NCBI GenBank assembly: GCA_946480575.1
Contig: CAMLKF010000028.1
Span: 1 to 23,420, forward strand
Reading direction: 5' to 3'
DNA from: an uncultured Nitrososphaera sp.
Lineage (GTDB): Archaea > Thermoproteota > Nitrososphaeria > Nitrososphaerales > Nitrososphaeraceae
Length of the DNA: 23,420 bases
Positions 1 through 8,328 of the stretch are shown here, piece after piece. The notes beneath the pieces were generated by a model, which was not told where the DNA came from, searched no databases, and worked only from the letters and a program-made list of their open reading frames with translations. The stretch's first letter is position 1. Each line of letters opens with the position of its first letter. The translations under genes were made by a program, and so were the position numbers.

Positions 1-228
1 CAACCTGATGCTCAGAGCGACAGTGGATAATAGACTGGAACCAAGGTATCATAGATACGTACTACAACAAGTGATGATGATTTTTTTGTGTGGGTATGGT
101 GTTAGCTGTACGTGAAGGCTCAGGGGTTTTAGCTTAAAACCTTCCTGAACGATTCAGTAGGGGTGTGGAAAGACCTGAGATTCGAGAAAGAGTGGTCCCT
201 AAACTAAAGCTTAAAGTAAAGGAGTTAT
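1..228. other. Leading region with no recognised gene
   Basis: I see no convincing protein gene here; stops interrupt all frames and no tRNA or rRNA core is recognisable. There are short C-box-like and D-box-like motifs, but their spacing does not make a C/D box RNA. The region may contain the 3' part of something beginning outside the window or the promoter region of the MEMO-mvk pair. Confidence 0.4.
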
Positions 229-366
229 ATGGCTATACTAGGAGGGGATCTGATGATGGCGTCTAGCCAACGTTGCACCCAAGCAGCGGTTTTACAGTTA
301 AATTTGTCAAAAAATCACAATTATATTACTTGTTTCGGCATAGATTTAGTCGAGGAAGTATCTTGA
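229..366 (+). CDS. Possible 45-aa leader ORF upstream of MEMO gene
   Basis: An ATG at 229 follows a GGAG at 221-224, and the frame stays open to TGA at 364-366. That stop overlaps the TTG (363-365) taken here as the start of the MEMO-family gene. A second ATG pair at 253 and 256 follows GGAGGGG at 241-247. The translated product has no motif I recognise. The ribosome-binding-site-like sequences and the stop/start overlap make translation possible, but in this lineage many transcripts are leaderless and a chance ORF is equally likely. Confidence 0.2.
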   Translation: MAILGGDLMMASSQRCTQAAVLQLNLSKNHNYITCFGIDLVEEVS

Positions 367-1226
367 GCAGTAGCAACCAGACAAAGAGGCCGCCGGCCGT
401 CGCCGGCATGTTTTATCCCGACAGCCCAAGGGAGCTGAAAAGCATCATCGACCAGTCTTTTCGCAACACCCGCTTTGGGCCCGGCAGGTGGCCGCCCTCT
501 GGGAGCAGGCGCAAGATCTACGGCATTATTTCGCCCCACGCCGGCTACGTTTACTCTGGCGCAGTCGCCGCAAACGGCTTTTACGAAATTTCTTCAGCCG
601 GCTTTCAGGACGTCATAATGGTGGGCCCTAACCACTACGGCATAGGGTCTGGCGTCGCAACTATGCGTGGCGGCATATGGGAGACTCCGCTTGGGCAGGT
701 GCAGGTCAACTCTGACCTTGCAATGGAGATGTCCAAGAAATCCGGGATAATCGACTTTGACGACTTTGCGCACAGCCGCGACCACTGTCTTGAAGTGCAG
801 CTGCCTTTCCTGCAATACATCAAGCCCGACTTCCGCATAGTCCCGATTGTCCTGATAATGCAGGACATCGACACAGCGTTTGACCTTGGCAAGGCGATAG
901 CTGACGTGGTGGCAGAGCAGGGCGGCGTAGACAACACGCTACTCATCGCGTCGTCCGACCTGACCCACTATGAGCCAAACGGTGAGGCCCACCGGAAGGA
1001 TAACGAGCTGATAAAGGCGGTGCTTGCCCTTGATGTTCACAAGTTTTACACGGTGCTCGAAAGGCTGGAGGTTTCTGCCTGCGGCTATGGCGCCATTGCC
1101 TCGATAATGGTCGCCGCAAGGAGCCTTGGAGCCACGAGAGGGGAGCTACGGAGGTACGCTACAAGCGGAGACGTCACTGGCGACACTAGCGCAGTCGTCG
1201 GGTATTCGTCCATAGTATTCGTATGA
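363..1226 (+). CDS. MEMO-family protein (AmmeMemoRadiSam system protein B type)
   Basis: This is a roughly 287-aa member of the MEMO family, related to class III extradiol dioxygenases; its biochemical role in archaea is not settled. Family landmarks visible in order are RPPAVAGMFYP near the N-terminus, SPHAGYVYSG, GPNHYGIG, SSDLTHYE and ACGYGAI. The His residues of the second and third motifs and the Cys of the last correspond to the metal-site residues known in human MEMO1. An ATG at 273 in the same frame would add 30 residues unlike the family, so I prefer the TTG at 363, which has GAGG about 8-11 bases upstream. The stop overlaps the mevalonate kinase start, so the two genes are probably co-translated. 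Archaeal genomes often place MEMO beside mevalonate-pathway genes. Confidence 0.88.
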   Translation: MSSSNQTKRPPAVAGMFYPDSPRELKSIIDQSFRNTRFGPGRWPPSGSRRKIYGIISPHAGYVYSGAVAANGFYEISSAGFQDVIMVGPNHYGIGSGVATMRGGIWETPLGQVQVNSDLAMEMSKKSGIIDFDDFAHSRDHCLEVQLPFLQYIKPDFRIVPIVLIMQDIDTAFDLGKAIADVVAEQGGVDNTLLIASSDLTHYEPNGEAHRKDNELIKAVLALDVHKFYTVLERLEVSACGYGAIASIMVAARSLGATRGELRRYATSGDVTGDTSAVVGYSSIVFV

Positions 1227-2191
1227 TGGGCAGAGCATCGGCGCCAGCAAAAATAATCCTGTTTGGCGAGCACTTTGTAGTGTACGGCAACCCGGCGATC
1301 CTTGCGGCGATTAGCAAGCGAATGACTGTGGCTGCCCGCGTCATTGACACAAGCAAGATAACAATCAGGTCCGACATCGGAGTCGCAGGCGAGTATAGCA
1401 GCTCGCGCTTTATGTCACTTGGAGGAAAGAATGCCAAGGCGATACTGGATCCACTCTACAATGCAGTCAGGCAGGCCCTTGTGGCAAGAAGGCAACAAAA
1501 GACGGGAATTGAAATTGACGTCAGCTCGGAAATACCGCACGGCATCGGGCTTGGGTCGTCTGCGGCATCCTGCGTCGCCACGGCGGCCGCTGTGGACTCG
1601 CTCTTTGGCAGGCCAGACAAGCAACGCGTATGCGAGCAGGCTATTGAATCAGAGCGCATTATCCATAGGAATTCCTCAGGCGCTGACTGCTACATCAGCA
1701 CCTTTGGTGGCCTGATACTCTATAGCAAGTCAGAAGGGTTCAAGAGGATTGAATCAGAGAGCCTGCCGCTTGTAATAGCGAATACTAGCATAAAGCACTC
1801 TACTGGCTACCTAGTCGCAAGCGTTAATAAATTCAGGGACAGAAAGGAATCGCTGTTTAAAAGTCTCGCGAGCCAGGCAGGCGACATTTGCACACAAGCG
1901 CTTGCTGCAATAGCTGCCGGCAAGCGCGAAAAGATAGGCAGTCTCATGAGCGAGAACCAGAGCCTGCTGCGGCAGATAGGCGTTTCGCACCAAAAGGCTG
2001 ATGAGCTGATAGACATTTGCACTAATGCTGGAGCCCTTGGAGCCAAGATAACTGGCGCCGGCGGTGGCGGCGCAGTGATTGCCCTTGCAGCTACCAAGCA
2101 GGACCGCACAAAGATAGCGTCCCGCATAAGGGCAGATGGCTACGACTCATTTGAAGTCGAAATAGATAAGAGAGGGCTCGTCGTACTCTAG
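1223..2191 (+). CDS. mvk: Mevalonate kinase
   Basis: This enzyme phosphorylates mevalonate with ATP in the cytoplasm, the first kinase step toward archaeal isoprenoid lipids. The protein is a GHMP kinase of about 320 residues, the normal archaeal length. It opens with SAPAKIILFGEHFVVYG, the mevalonate-kinase N-terminal signature with substrate-contacting Lys and His. It has the ATP-binding loop PHGIGLGSSAA near residue 110 and the C-terminal motif KITGAGGGG near residue 275. ATG codons at 1223 and 1226 both fit; the first overlaps the upstream stop as ATGA. The gene ends tail-to-tail with the lipase, overlapping it by 4 bases. Other GHMP kinases (phosphomevalonate, homoserine) are less likely given the EHFVVYG motif. 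Confidence 0.93.
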   Translation: MMGRASAPAKIILFGEHFVVYGNPAILAAISKRMTVAARVIDTSKITIRSDIGVAGEYSSSRFMSLGGKNAKAILDPLYNAVRQALVARRQQKTGIEIDVSSEIPHGIGLGSSAASCVATAAAVDSLFGRPDKQRVCEQAIESERIIHRNSSGADCYISTFGGLILYSKSEGFKRIESESLPLVIANTSIKHSTGYLVASVNKFRDRKESLFKSLASQAGDICTQALAAIAAGKREKIGSLMSENQSLLRQIGVSHQKADELIDICTNAGALGAKITGAGGGGAVIALAATKQDRTKIASRIRADGYDSFEVEIDKRGLVVL

Positions 2192-3393
2192 AGCTTCAGC
2201 TTCTGCAGGACCTGCTTGGCCTTTGACTCGCCTTCTTTTATTAAGTTTTTTATCCCTTCCAGCGAAAAGTCAGTGTTCTCATAGAGGTAGGGATAGCGCT
2301 CCTCCCTCGTGATGTATGCTATCTTGCGTATTTCAGCGCCATAGTTGTAGATTATTCTTTGATACTTTCGACGAATGCTATCAAGCTTCTCCTTGTCAAT
2401 TTTGCTTGGATCAACGTTCTCCTCTATGGTGTTGTAGAGCTCTTCGATGAACTTCAGGTAGCGCGTTATCACCTTGGACATCTTGACATTGTGAGCTGTC
2501 TTGTCGCTGAACATGATGTCGCGTGCGCGGTGGTACACCTCTGGCAGGTTCTGCGGCAGCCTTTCAATCACCTTGGGATAGTTCTCGACGATAAAGACGT
2601 GCTTGTCGATTACCGGCGCTGAGTCAATGACTTCCCTCAGAGGAGTATTGCTCAGCAGGCTTCCATCCCAGACATAAAGTCCCTTTTCCACCTCCACCCA
2701 GGGAAAGCCATACAGTGGGTAGCCTGAGGTGCCAAGCAGGTGCTTGACCGTTATCTGCTGCTTTGAGCTATCAAACGTCAGCGGCTCGGCAGTCAGCACG
2801 TTCACTGCACTTATTATCAGCCGCGCGTTCTTTTTGCCGCCCGGCCTGAGCTTGTCGTAGTCGATGTATTTTTCAAGCGTCCTTGCTAAGGGCGAATGGT
2901 CGTAGATGTATGTCCACCTTGCAGGCTGAAAGTAATGAGGATCGGTCGACGCGTAAGCTGGGCTCCACCGGGGCGCAAACATTTTCCTGTTGCCATATAT
3001 CGCCGAGCTGTAGAATGACATCACGTGCTTTAGCGACACATTCGCCTTCTGGTAGTAATGACTGTAGTAGCTTCTTCTTTTTTCTGATCCATCGTTGTCA
3101 ATATCATTTGCAAGTAGTGGTAGTGGCAACTGCTGCCATTGCCAAGGCGGCGACAGGTTGACCGAGCTTTCGGCAAGCTCCATCCAGAACTGCTCAAGAG
3201 CCGCCTCCGGCCTATCTCCTTTGCTGCCGGCGATGATGGCGGCATTTACTCCACCGATCGAAGTTCCGGCGATAATGTCTACCTTGATGCCTCTTGCTGC
3301 AAAAGCCTTAAAGACGCCGCAGCTGAAGGCGCCAAGCGAGCCTCCGCCCTGCAGCACCAAGACGTTCTCGGCATTGCCGTGATCGTGAACCAT
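2188..3393 (-). CDS. Patatin-like phospholipase
   Basis: This is a 401-aa patatin-family serine hydrolase, expected to act on acyl ester bonds of lipids. The N-terminus carries the glycine-rich oxyanion loop (GGGSLG, residues 16-21) and the nucleophile elbow GTSIGG with Ser45. The catalytic dyad is completed by Asp243 in VWDGSLLSNTP. The long C-terminal part (after about residue 260) is rich in charged helices and resembles the C-terminal extension found in bacterial patatin/DUF3734-type proteins. No signal peptide is visible, so it is probably cytoplasmic or peripheral. Why an organism with ether lipids keeps such an enzyme is unclear; fatty-acid or polyhydroxyalkanoate turnover are possibilities. 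It ends against mvk, and the PhoU-like gene lies 26 bases upstream on the same strand, so they could share a transcript. Confidence 0.88.
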   Translation of the reverse strand: MVHDHGNAENVLVLQGGGSLGAFSCGVFKAFAARGIKVDIIAGTSIGGVNAAIIAGSKGDRPEAALEQFWMELAESSVNLSPPWQWQQLPLPLLANDIDNDGSEKRRSYYSHYYQKANVSLKHVMSFYSSAIYGNRKMFAPRWSPAYASTDPHYFQPARWTYIYDHSPLARTLEKYIDYDKLRPGGKKNARLIISAVNVLTAEPLTFDSSKQQITVKHLLGTSGYPLYGFPWVEVEKGLYVWDGSLLSNTPLREVIDSAPVIDKHVFIVENYPKVIERLPQNLPEVYHRARDIMFSDKTAHNVKMSKVITRYLKFIEELYNTIEENVDPSKIDKEKLDSIRRKYQRIIYNYGAEIRKIAYITREERYPYLYENTDFSLEGIKNLIKEGESKAKQVLQKLKL

Positions 3394-3419
3394 ACGCTTG
3401 AGAATAGCCGCCTTTGTAA

Positions 3420-4433
3420 TTATGCGTTTTTCAGAGGCGCAGTGAGGTGTACTGGCTTGACCAAGTCGGCAACGTCCACCCAGCAGCGAGCTATTTTATC
3501 CATCGAGTGCGTCAGGTTGAGCACCGCGATGGTCGACTCGGGGCTCTTTGATTCTGCGCCTGACATCTCTTTTATCGAGTTTATTATCCTGTTAAAGTTG
3601 TCGTACATCTTGACCACGACATTTGACTCTGCCCTGTTCTTGTTGACAAACGCGGCCACCGATTTCTCTTGCATCTTTTCGATCAGCGTGCCGGCCTCCA
3701 CTATTTCGCCGATAGACTTTACTCGCGACATATCGTGAATAGAAGTGGCAAGGTCGACGATGTAGTCGCCGGCGCTCTCCAAGTGGTTGGCGGCAACCCT
3801 ATAGTCCAGAATGTCGATGTTGCTCAGGTTGAGCTTTCCGGCGAGCTTTTGGTCCATCATGGCGCTTCGGATAAGCCTGACCAGCAGGAAATACTGCCTG
3901 TCAACTTCGTCGTCCCTGCCGCTTATCGCCCTGCGGATGCTGTTCTCCTTCGTCCTGATTGCCTCCTGCACATCGCGGTACATGCCCGCGACTATGGAGC
4001 TCATGCGGCGGAGTATCTTTTCGGCATCAAGCGTGTTTGCATCCAGCAGGAATTGGGCCGAGATGTTTGATCCGTCCTCGTCCACGATCTCGAGCCCGAC
4101 TAGCTTGCGCATCGCCCTCTTAATCCTGTCAGCATCCTCGAATGATATCTGCGTGCTTGCCTTGATCCGTATCATGTCATACCCAAGCAGGTATGCGCCA
4201 TACACCTGGTTGACGAGCGTGTCCATCGACGCCGGCGAGTACGGTATCGCCACTTCCTTTATCTTGTCGTCTGCCGCGTCGTCTGACGGAAATATCGAAA
4301 TCGAATTGTCGCGGTTGACGTCCACTGGCACAATGCTGCCCTTTTTCAGGTTGTTGCTCTTGACCCACTGGCTTGGGAGCGATATCAGGATGCTACTGCC
4401 TATTTGCTGGAGCCGCCTTGCGTATCTGATCAT
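3420..4433 (-). CDS. PhoU-type phosphate regulator with AbrB-like DNA-binding N-terminus
   Basis: The 337-aa product joins two parts. Residues 1-50 (RRLQQIGSSILISLPSQWV, then a short KKGS turn) form a SpoVT/AbrB-type swapped-hairpin DNA-binding domain. Residues from about 115 onward form a helical PhoU-like domain, with the typical EVDRQYFLLVR and ANHLESAGDYI stretches. This two-domain layout is common in archaeal phosphate-uptake regulators, in which the PhoU part probably senses or relays transporter state and the AbrB part binds DNA. No pst transporter genes are in the window. The ATG at 4433 has a TTTAAA-type promoter about 20 bases upstream, in a short intergenic region shared with the divergent CoA operon. 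Confidence 0.88.
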   Translation of the reverse strand: MIRYARRLQQIGSSILISLPSQWVKSNNLKKGSIVPVDVNRDNSISIFPSDDAADDKIKEVAIPYSPASMDTLVNQVYGAYLLGYDMIRIKASTQISFEDADRIKRAMRKLVGLEIVDEDGSNISAQFLLDANTLDAEKILRRMSSIVAGMYRDVQEAIRTKENSIRRAISGRDDEVDRQYFLLVRLIRSAMMDQKLAGKLNLSNIDILDYRVAANHLESAGDYIVDLATSIHDMSRVKSIGEIVEAGTLIEKMQEKSVAAFVNKNRAESNVVVKMYDNFNRIINSIKEMSGAESKSPESTIAVLNLTHSMDKIARCWVDVADLVKPVHLTAPLKNA

Positions 4434-4508
4434 ATATTGTTTATACCCATTTAAACTAATTAAACACTATTTTTATATTTTTTGTTGCTTATAAATGCCT
4501 ATAGCAAT
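4434..4508. promoter_or_regulatory. Divergent promoter region between PhoU-like gene and CoA operon
   Basis: This AT-rich 75-base gap drives both directions. On the plus strand TTTTTATATTTTTT (4470-4483) lies about 30 bases before the ATG at 4509, the spacing expected for a leaderless archaeal transcript. On the minus strand an AATTAGTTTAAAT-like box (about 4450-4461) serves the PhoU-like gene. Confidence 0.55.
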
Positions 4509-5432
4509 ATGGGATCTACAGCGCTGGTTTCAACGCCTGTAGCAGCGGCCAAAGCTTTCAGCCCCGGCCACATAACGGGCTTTTTCGAGATGCCGGCCGG
4601 CAGCCACAGGCATTTCCTGCACAAGGGTTCGAAAGGCGCAGGATTTTCCATCGATAGGGGCGTCACCACTACTGTCTACGTCCACGAGAGTACCAAGACA
4701 GGTTACCAGATTTCGATAAACGGCAGCAATGCCCGCGAGGCCGAGGTGTCGCGCTGGGTCGCCGAGGAATACCTAAAGATCGCCAACAGGCCGTACTTTG
4801 TGATCATCGAGCACGATATCGGTATACCGGTAGGCTTTGGGCTTGGCTCAAGCGGAGCGGCGGCACTCAGTCTTTCATACGCGCTCAACGAGGCGCTAGA
4901 CGCCGGCCTCAGCAGGACGCAGGCGGCCCAAGTGGCGCACCACGCCGAGATCTCCTGCAAGACCGGCCTCGGCACCGTCATTGCAGAATTTTCTGGCGGC
5001 TTTGAGATGCGAACAAACGCAGGGGCGCCGGGCGTCGGAACAGTCATCAAGACGGATCTTCGTGGCTACAAGGCAGTTGTGTTGTGCCTTGCTCCAATTT
5101 CGACCAAGTCATTCCTCACAAGCCGCATGGACGAAATAAACGGCCTTGGCGGAGCCATGCTCAAAAAGCTGTCAGCGACAAGAAGCAGCGAGGACTTTCT
5201 CAGGATGTCGCGTGAATTTGCAGAAACTCTTGGCCTGACAGAGAGCAGATGCAAGGCTCCGATAGCCGCGCTCAAGGCAACAGGGTTTGACTCCAGTGTA
5301 GCGCTCTTTGGCCAGACGGTGTTTACGCTTGTGCCGGCTGACCGCGCAAAAGAAGCAGGAGACGCCCTCAGGGGCTTTGGCGGCACGCTTCTTATCTGCA
5401 ACATTGACGGCCACGGGGCAAGAGTGCTTTAG
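4509..5432 (+). CDS. Pantoate kinase (archaeal CoA pathway)
   Basis: This GHMP-superfamily kinase phosphorylates pantoate to 4-phosphopantoate, the archaeal alternative to the bacterial PanC-CoaA route. The sequence shows the family N-terminus (SPGHITGFFEM), a GFGLGSSGAAALSL ATP loop around residues 115-128, a TGLGTVIAEFSGGFEMR stretch, and a C-terminus rich in small residues. The product is about 307 residues. The frame is open from a TTG at 4482, but that would start inside the promoter; the ATG at 4509 fits the TATA box better. The following gene starts 3 bases after the stop and encodes the next enzyme of the same pathway, which strongly supports this GHMP kinase being the pantoate enzyme. 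Confidence 0.9.
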   Translation: MGSTALVSTPVAAAKAFSPGHITGFFEMPAGSHRHFLHKGSKGAGFSIDRGVTTTVYVHESTKTGYQISINGSNAREAEVSRWVAEEYLKIANRPYFVIIEHDIGIPVGFGLGSSGAAALSLSYALNEALDAGLSRTQAAQVAHHAEISCKTGLGTVIAEFSGGFEMRTNAGAPGVGTVIKTDLRGYKAVVLCLAPISTKSFLTSRMDEINGLGGAMLKKLSATRSSEDFLRMSREFAETLGLTESRCKAPIAALKATGFDSSVALFGQTVFTLVPADRAKEAGDALRGFGGTLLICNIDGHGARVL

Positions 5433-5435
5433 CAA

Positions 5436-6191
5436 GTGCACGCCGACTACCACATTACAATACCCTCAAGCCATCCCCGGGCAAAGTCGCTTCATACACG
5501 CGAGACGCTGGTAGATGGCTTTAGACGCGGCCTCGTCGCGGCAGAGGGGCTCATTGCGCATGGCAGGGGTGAGGCTTTTGACTACCTTGTTGGCGAACGC
5601 ACGACTAAGGCCGCCCAGAGCGCAACTAGGGCCGCAGCCGCTGCTATTTTGCTTTCCAGACATCCAGTCATTTCGGTCAATGGCAACACTGCAGCGCTTT
5701 GCCCGAAGGAAATTGTCGAACTGGCGGAAGTTACGGGCGCGGGAATAGAGGTGAATTTATTTTACAGGACTGAGGAGCGCGAGATGGCGATCAAGACCGA
5801 GCTGGAGAAGCACGGCGCAAAAAAAGTGCTCGGCGTAGGCTGGAGGGCCTCTGCAAGGATTCCGGAGCTACAGAGCGAGCGCAGACGTGTCGACCCAGAG
5901 GGCATCTTCAAGGCCGACATAGTATTTGTGCCGCTTGAAGACGGCGACAGGACAGAGGCGCTCGTAAAGATGGGCAAGACGGTGATTACGGTTGACCTCA
6001 ACCCATTGTCAAGGACAGCAAATATGGCCCAGATCACCATAGTCAATAACATTGTGAGGGCAATGCCTGCCCTAGTCAGGGCGGCGCACGACCTCAAGGG
6101 CAGCAAGTCGCTGAAGAGAATTGCTGGCAGGTTTGACAACAAAAAGAACCTTCAGGAATCATTGCGTATCATCAGGGGAGGCGTCGCCTAG
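5436..6191 (+). CDS. Phosphopantothenate synthetase (4-phosphopantoate--beta-alanine ligase)
   Basis: This archaeal enzyme condenses 4-phosphopantoate with beta-alanine using ATP to give 4'-phosphopantothenate. The 251-aa product has the family's characteristic N-terminus (IPSSHPRAKSLHTRE) and continues with a long helical region and VNLFYRTEER, KVLGVG and VPLEDGDR blocks. The start is a GTG at 5436 only 3 bases after the pantoate kinase stop; no alternative start fits the conserved N-terminus. The gene sits between pantoate kinase and PanB, so the operon order follows the pathway chemistry closely. The family (formerly DUF137) is essentially archaeal. Confidence 0.9.
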   Translation: MHADYHITIPSSHPRAKSLHTRETLVDGFRRGLVAAEGLIAHGRGEAFDYLVGERTTKAAQSATRAAAAAILLSRHPVISVNGNTAALCPKEIVELAEVTGAGIEVNLFYRTEEREMAIKTELEKHGAKKVLGVGWRASARIPELQSERRRVDPEGIFKADIVFVPLEDGDRTEALVKMGKTVITVDLNPLSRTANMAQITIVNNIVRAMPALVRAAHDLKGSKSLKRIAGRFDNKKNLQESLRIIRGGVA

Positions 6192-6192
6192 C

Positions 6193-7053
6193 TTGCAGGT
6201 CAAGAAAAAGGTGAGCGTGAACGACATTCTGGCGGCAAAGGGCAGGGAAAAGATAGCTGTGCTCACTGCCTACGATTATTCCACTGCCCTGATATGCGAC
6301 AGGGCTGGACTCGACATCCTGCTTGTGGGCGACAGCGCAGGCATGGTGGTGCTGGGCTACACGAGCACCGTGCCTGTTGGCATGCTAGAAATGCTGATGT
6401 TATGCCGCGCGGTCGCAAAGGGAGCCAAGCGTGCCATGATAGTTGGCGACATGCCGTTTGGGTCGTACCAGCCAAGCCCGAGTGTGGCAGTCGAAAACGC
6501 GGTGCAGCTAATCAAGGCCGGCTGCGACACAGTCAAGCTTGAAGGAGGCTTGGAAATCATTGGCACCATAAAGGCGATAGTCGACGCGGGAATACCGGTC
6601 ATGGGCCACATCGGATTGAAGCCCCAGACATCTTCGCTTTGGGAAGGCTACAGGTTGCAGGGCAGGACAAAAGAATCTGCGATGAAACTAATCGTGGATG
6701 CAAAGGCACTTGAGAAGGCTGGCGTTTGTAGCATCGTGCTTGAAATGGTTGCAAGCGAGGTCGCCAGCGAAATAACACAGAGCCTATCAGTGCCGACGAT
6801 AGGCATAGGCTCAGGTGCAGGCTGCGATGGGCAGGTGCTGGTGCTGCACGACATGCTCGGCATCTACGAAGACATAAAGCCGAAATTTGTGAAGAGGTAT
6901 GCTGAATTATCGAAATCGATCCTAGACGCGATTTCGCACTATACAAACGATGTCAAGGCAGGCAAGTTCCCCGAAGAGCCAAACACGTTCCACATGAGCC
7001 CGGAAGAGCTGGCAGGTCTGAGGGATGCATTGAGAAAGACGAGGAAGAAATAA
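6193..7053 (+). CDS. panB: Ketopantoate hydroxymethyltransferase (3-methyl-2-oxobutanoate hydroxymethyltransferase)
   Basis: PanB transfers a hydroxymethyl group from methylene-tetrahydrofolate or its archaeal equivalent to 2-oxoisovalerate, making ketopantoate for CoA. The TIM-barrel motifs are all present: LTAYDYSTALICDRAG, the metal-binding VGDSAGMV, GDMPFGSYQPS, KLEGG, GHIGLKPQT and the catalytic-Glu strand VLEMV, followed by IGIGSGAGCDGQVLVLHDMLG. An in-frame ATG at 6121 would overlap the preceding gene by 71 bases and add 24 unlikely residues. The TTG at 6193, one base after the upstream stop, gives 286 aa, close to the usual 265-280. The stop overlaps the coaBC ATG (TAATG). Confidence 0.94.
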   Translation: MQVKKKVSVNDILAAKGREKIAVLTAYDYSTALICDRAGLDILLVGDSAGMVVLGYTSTVPVGMLEMLMLCRAVAKGAKRAMIVGDMPFGSYQPSPSVAVENAVQLIKAGCDTVKLEGGLEIIGTIKAIVDAGIPVMGHIGLKPQTSSLWEGYRLQGRTKESAMKLIVDAKALEKAGVCSIVLEMVASEVASEITQSLSVPTIGIGSGAGCDGQVLVLHDMLGIYEDIKPKFVKRYAELSKSILDAISHYTNDVKAGKFPEEPNTFHMSPEELAGLRDALRKTRKK

Positions 7054-8318
7054 TGAGGGCAAAAAGAGGCATTCACCCGTCAAAGGACATCGTGGGAAGT
7101 GAAGGTAGTGAGCTGGAAGGGGAAAAAATAGTGCTCTGCATCACCGGGAGCGTCGCAGCATATAGGGCTATTGACCTCGCGCGCCTTTTGATGCGCCACG
7201 GTGCCGACGTTCACGCGGTAATGACGGAATCGACCGCCCCGCTGCTCAGTCCTGAAATGATGAAGTGGGCAACAGGCAACGACGATGTTGTCACGAAATT
7301 GACGGGCAACTTGGAGCACATCATGCTTGCCGATTACGACATGTCTGACCTTATCATTGTCTACCCGTGCACCGCCAACACTATCGGCAAGATGGCAGCT
7401 GGCATAGACGATACGCCCGTCACTTCGGTACTGAGTGTCGCTCTTGGCAGCAAGATCTCGATAATAATCGCGCCTGCCATGCACGAGGCAATGTATGAAA
7501 ACAAGTTCATACGGCAGAACGTGGAAAAGCTAAAGGGGCACGTCACATTTGTCGAACCCAGGATGGCAGAAGGAAAAGCCAAAGTAGCCGAGCCTGAGCA
7601 GGTGCTTGAGGCCGCCATTGCCATCCTGTCAGGCGGACCGTTATCGGGCAAAAGGGTTCTTGTTACTGCCGGAAGCACCGTAGAATACATCGACCCGATA
7701 AGGGTAGTGACCAACATGAGCTCGGGCAAGATGGGCATTGCGATAGCGCAAGAAGCAGAGAGGATGGGGGCAATCGTCACGCTCGTCTACGGGCACGGAA
7801 GCCAGGAGCTGGCAAACGGCAGCAAAGTCGTGCGCGTGAGCACCAGCAAGGAAATGTATAACGCAGTCGTTTCAGAGCTGTCATCCAAAAAGTACGACAT
7901 TGTGATAATGGCCGCCGCTGTCTCTGATTTCACGCCTGCAAAAAAGTCTGAAAAAAAGATAGATACGAGGGCTGGCAAGGCTGAGCTGTCACTAATAGCC
8001 ACTAAGAAAGTAGTCGATGAAGTGAAAAAGGTGAGCAGGAACACTCTGCTTGTTGCGTTCAAGGCAGATCACGACGTCTCAGATTCTGTCCTAGTTGACA
8101 AGGCGTACAAAAAGCTGCAAGAATGCGATGCTGACTTTGTGGTTGCAAATGATCTTGGCAGAAAGGGATCGGAGGCAGGTTCTGACAGAAATGAAGTGTT
8201 CGTCATCGACAGCAAAAAGAAGATTACCCACCTGCCGCTTGAAAGCAAGGACGCCATTGCAAGAAAGCTGCTGGAACTTGTTGTTGCAGATTCTGCTGCC
8301 AACGACGGCAGAACCTAG
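7053..8318 (+). CDS. coaBC: Bifunctional phosphopantothenoylcysteine decarboxylase / phosphopantothenate--cysteine ligase
   Basis: CoaBC joins cysteine to 4'-phosphopantothenate and decarboxylates the product to 4'-phosphopantetheine. The N-terminal flavoprotein (CoaC) half starts near residue 25 with CITGSVAAYRAIDLARLL, has the active-site His in LEHIMLA and a PAMHEAMYEN motif that corresponds to PXMNXXMW with His in place of Asn. The CoaB half begins near residue 195 with GKRVLVTAGSTVEYIDPIR and SSGKMG, then VIMAAAVSDF and a KKSEKKI segment. I do not see the Cys of the bacterial CoaC clamp; the EPRMAEGKAK segment replaces it. The first 24 residues are a non-conserved extension. The ATG overlaps the panB stop, and the gene converges on the peptidase with a 10-base gap. 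Confidence 0.93.
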   Translation: MRAKRGIHPSKDIVGSEGSELEGEKIVLCITGSVAAYRAIDLARLLMRHGADVHAVMTESTAPLLSPEMMKWATGNDDVVTKLTGNLEHIMLADYDMSDLIIVYPCTANTIGKMAAGIDDTPVTSVLSVALGSKISIIIAPAMHEAMYENKFIRQNVEKLKGHVTFVEPRMAEGKAKVAEPEQVLEAAIAILSGGPLSGKRVLVTAGSTVEYIDPIRVVTNMSSGKMGIAIAQEAERMGAIVTLVYGHGSQELANGSKVVRVSTSKEMYNAVVSELSSKKYDIVIMAAAVSDFTPAKKSEKKIDTRAGKAELSLIATKKVVDEVKKVSRNTLLVAFKADHDVSDSVLVDKAYKKLQECDADFVVANDLGRKGSEAGSDRNEVFVIDSKKKITHLPLESKDAIARKLLELVVADSAANDGRT

Positions 8319-8328
8319 CCGCGTCGTT

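Noticed and set aside
71..178. C-box-like GTGATGA at 71 and CTGA at 145 and 175, suggesting a C/D box RNA
   Set aside because: The distance from C to D box is too long for a C/D RNA of normal size, and no good D'/C' pair lies between them.
3139..3738. Long plus-strand open frame of 199 aa opposite the lipase and PhoU-like genes
   Set aside because: It is antisense to two well-supported genes and its translation has no motif; a shadow of their codon usage.
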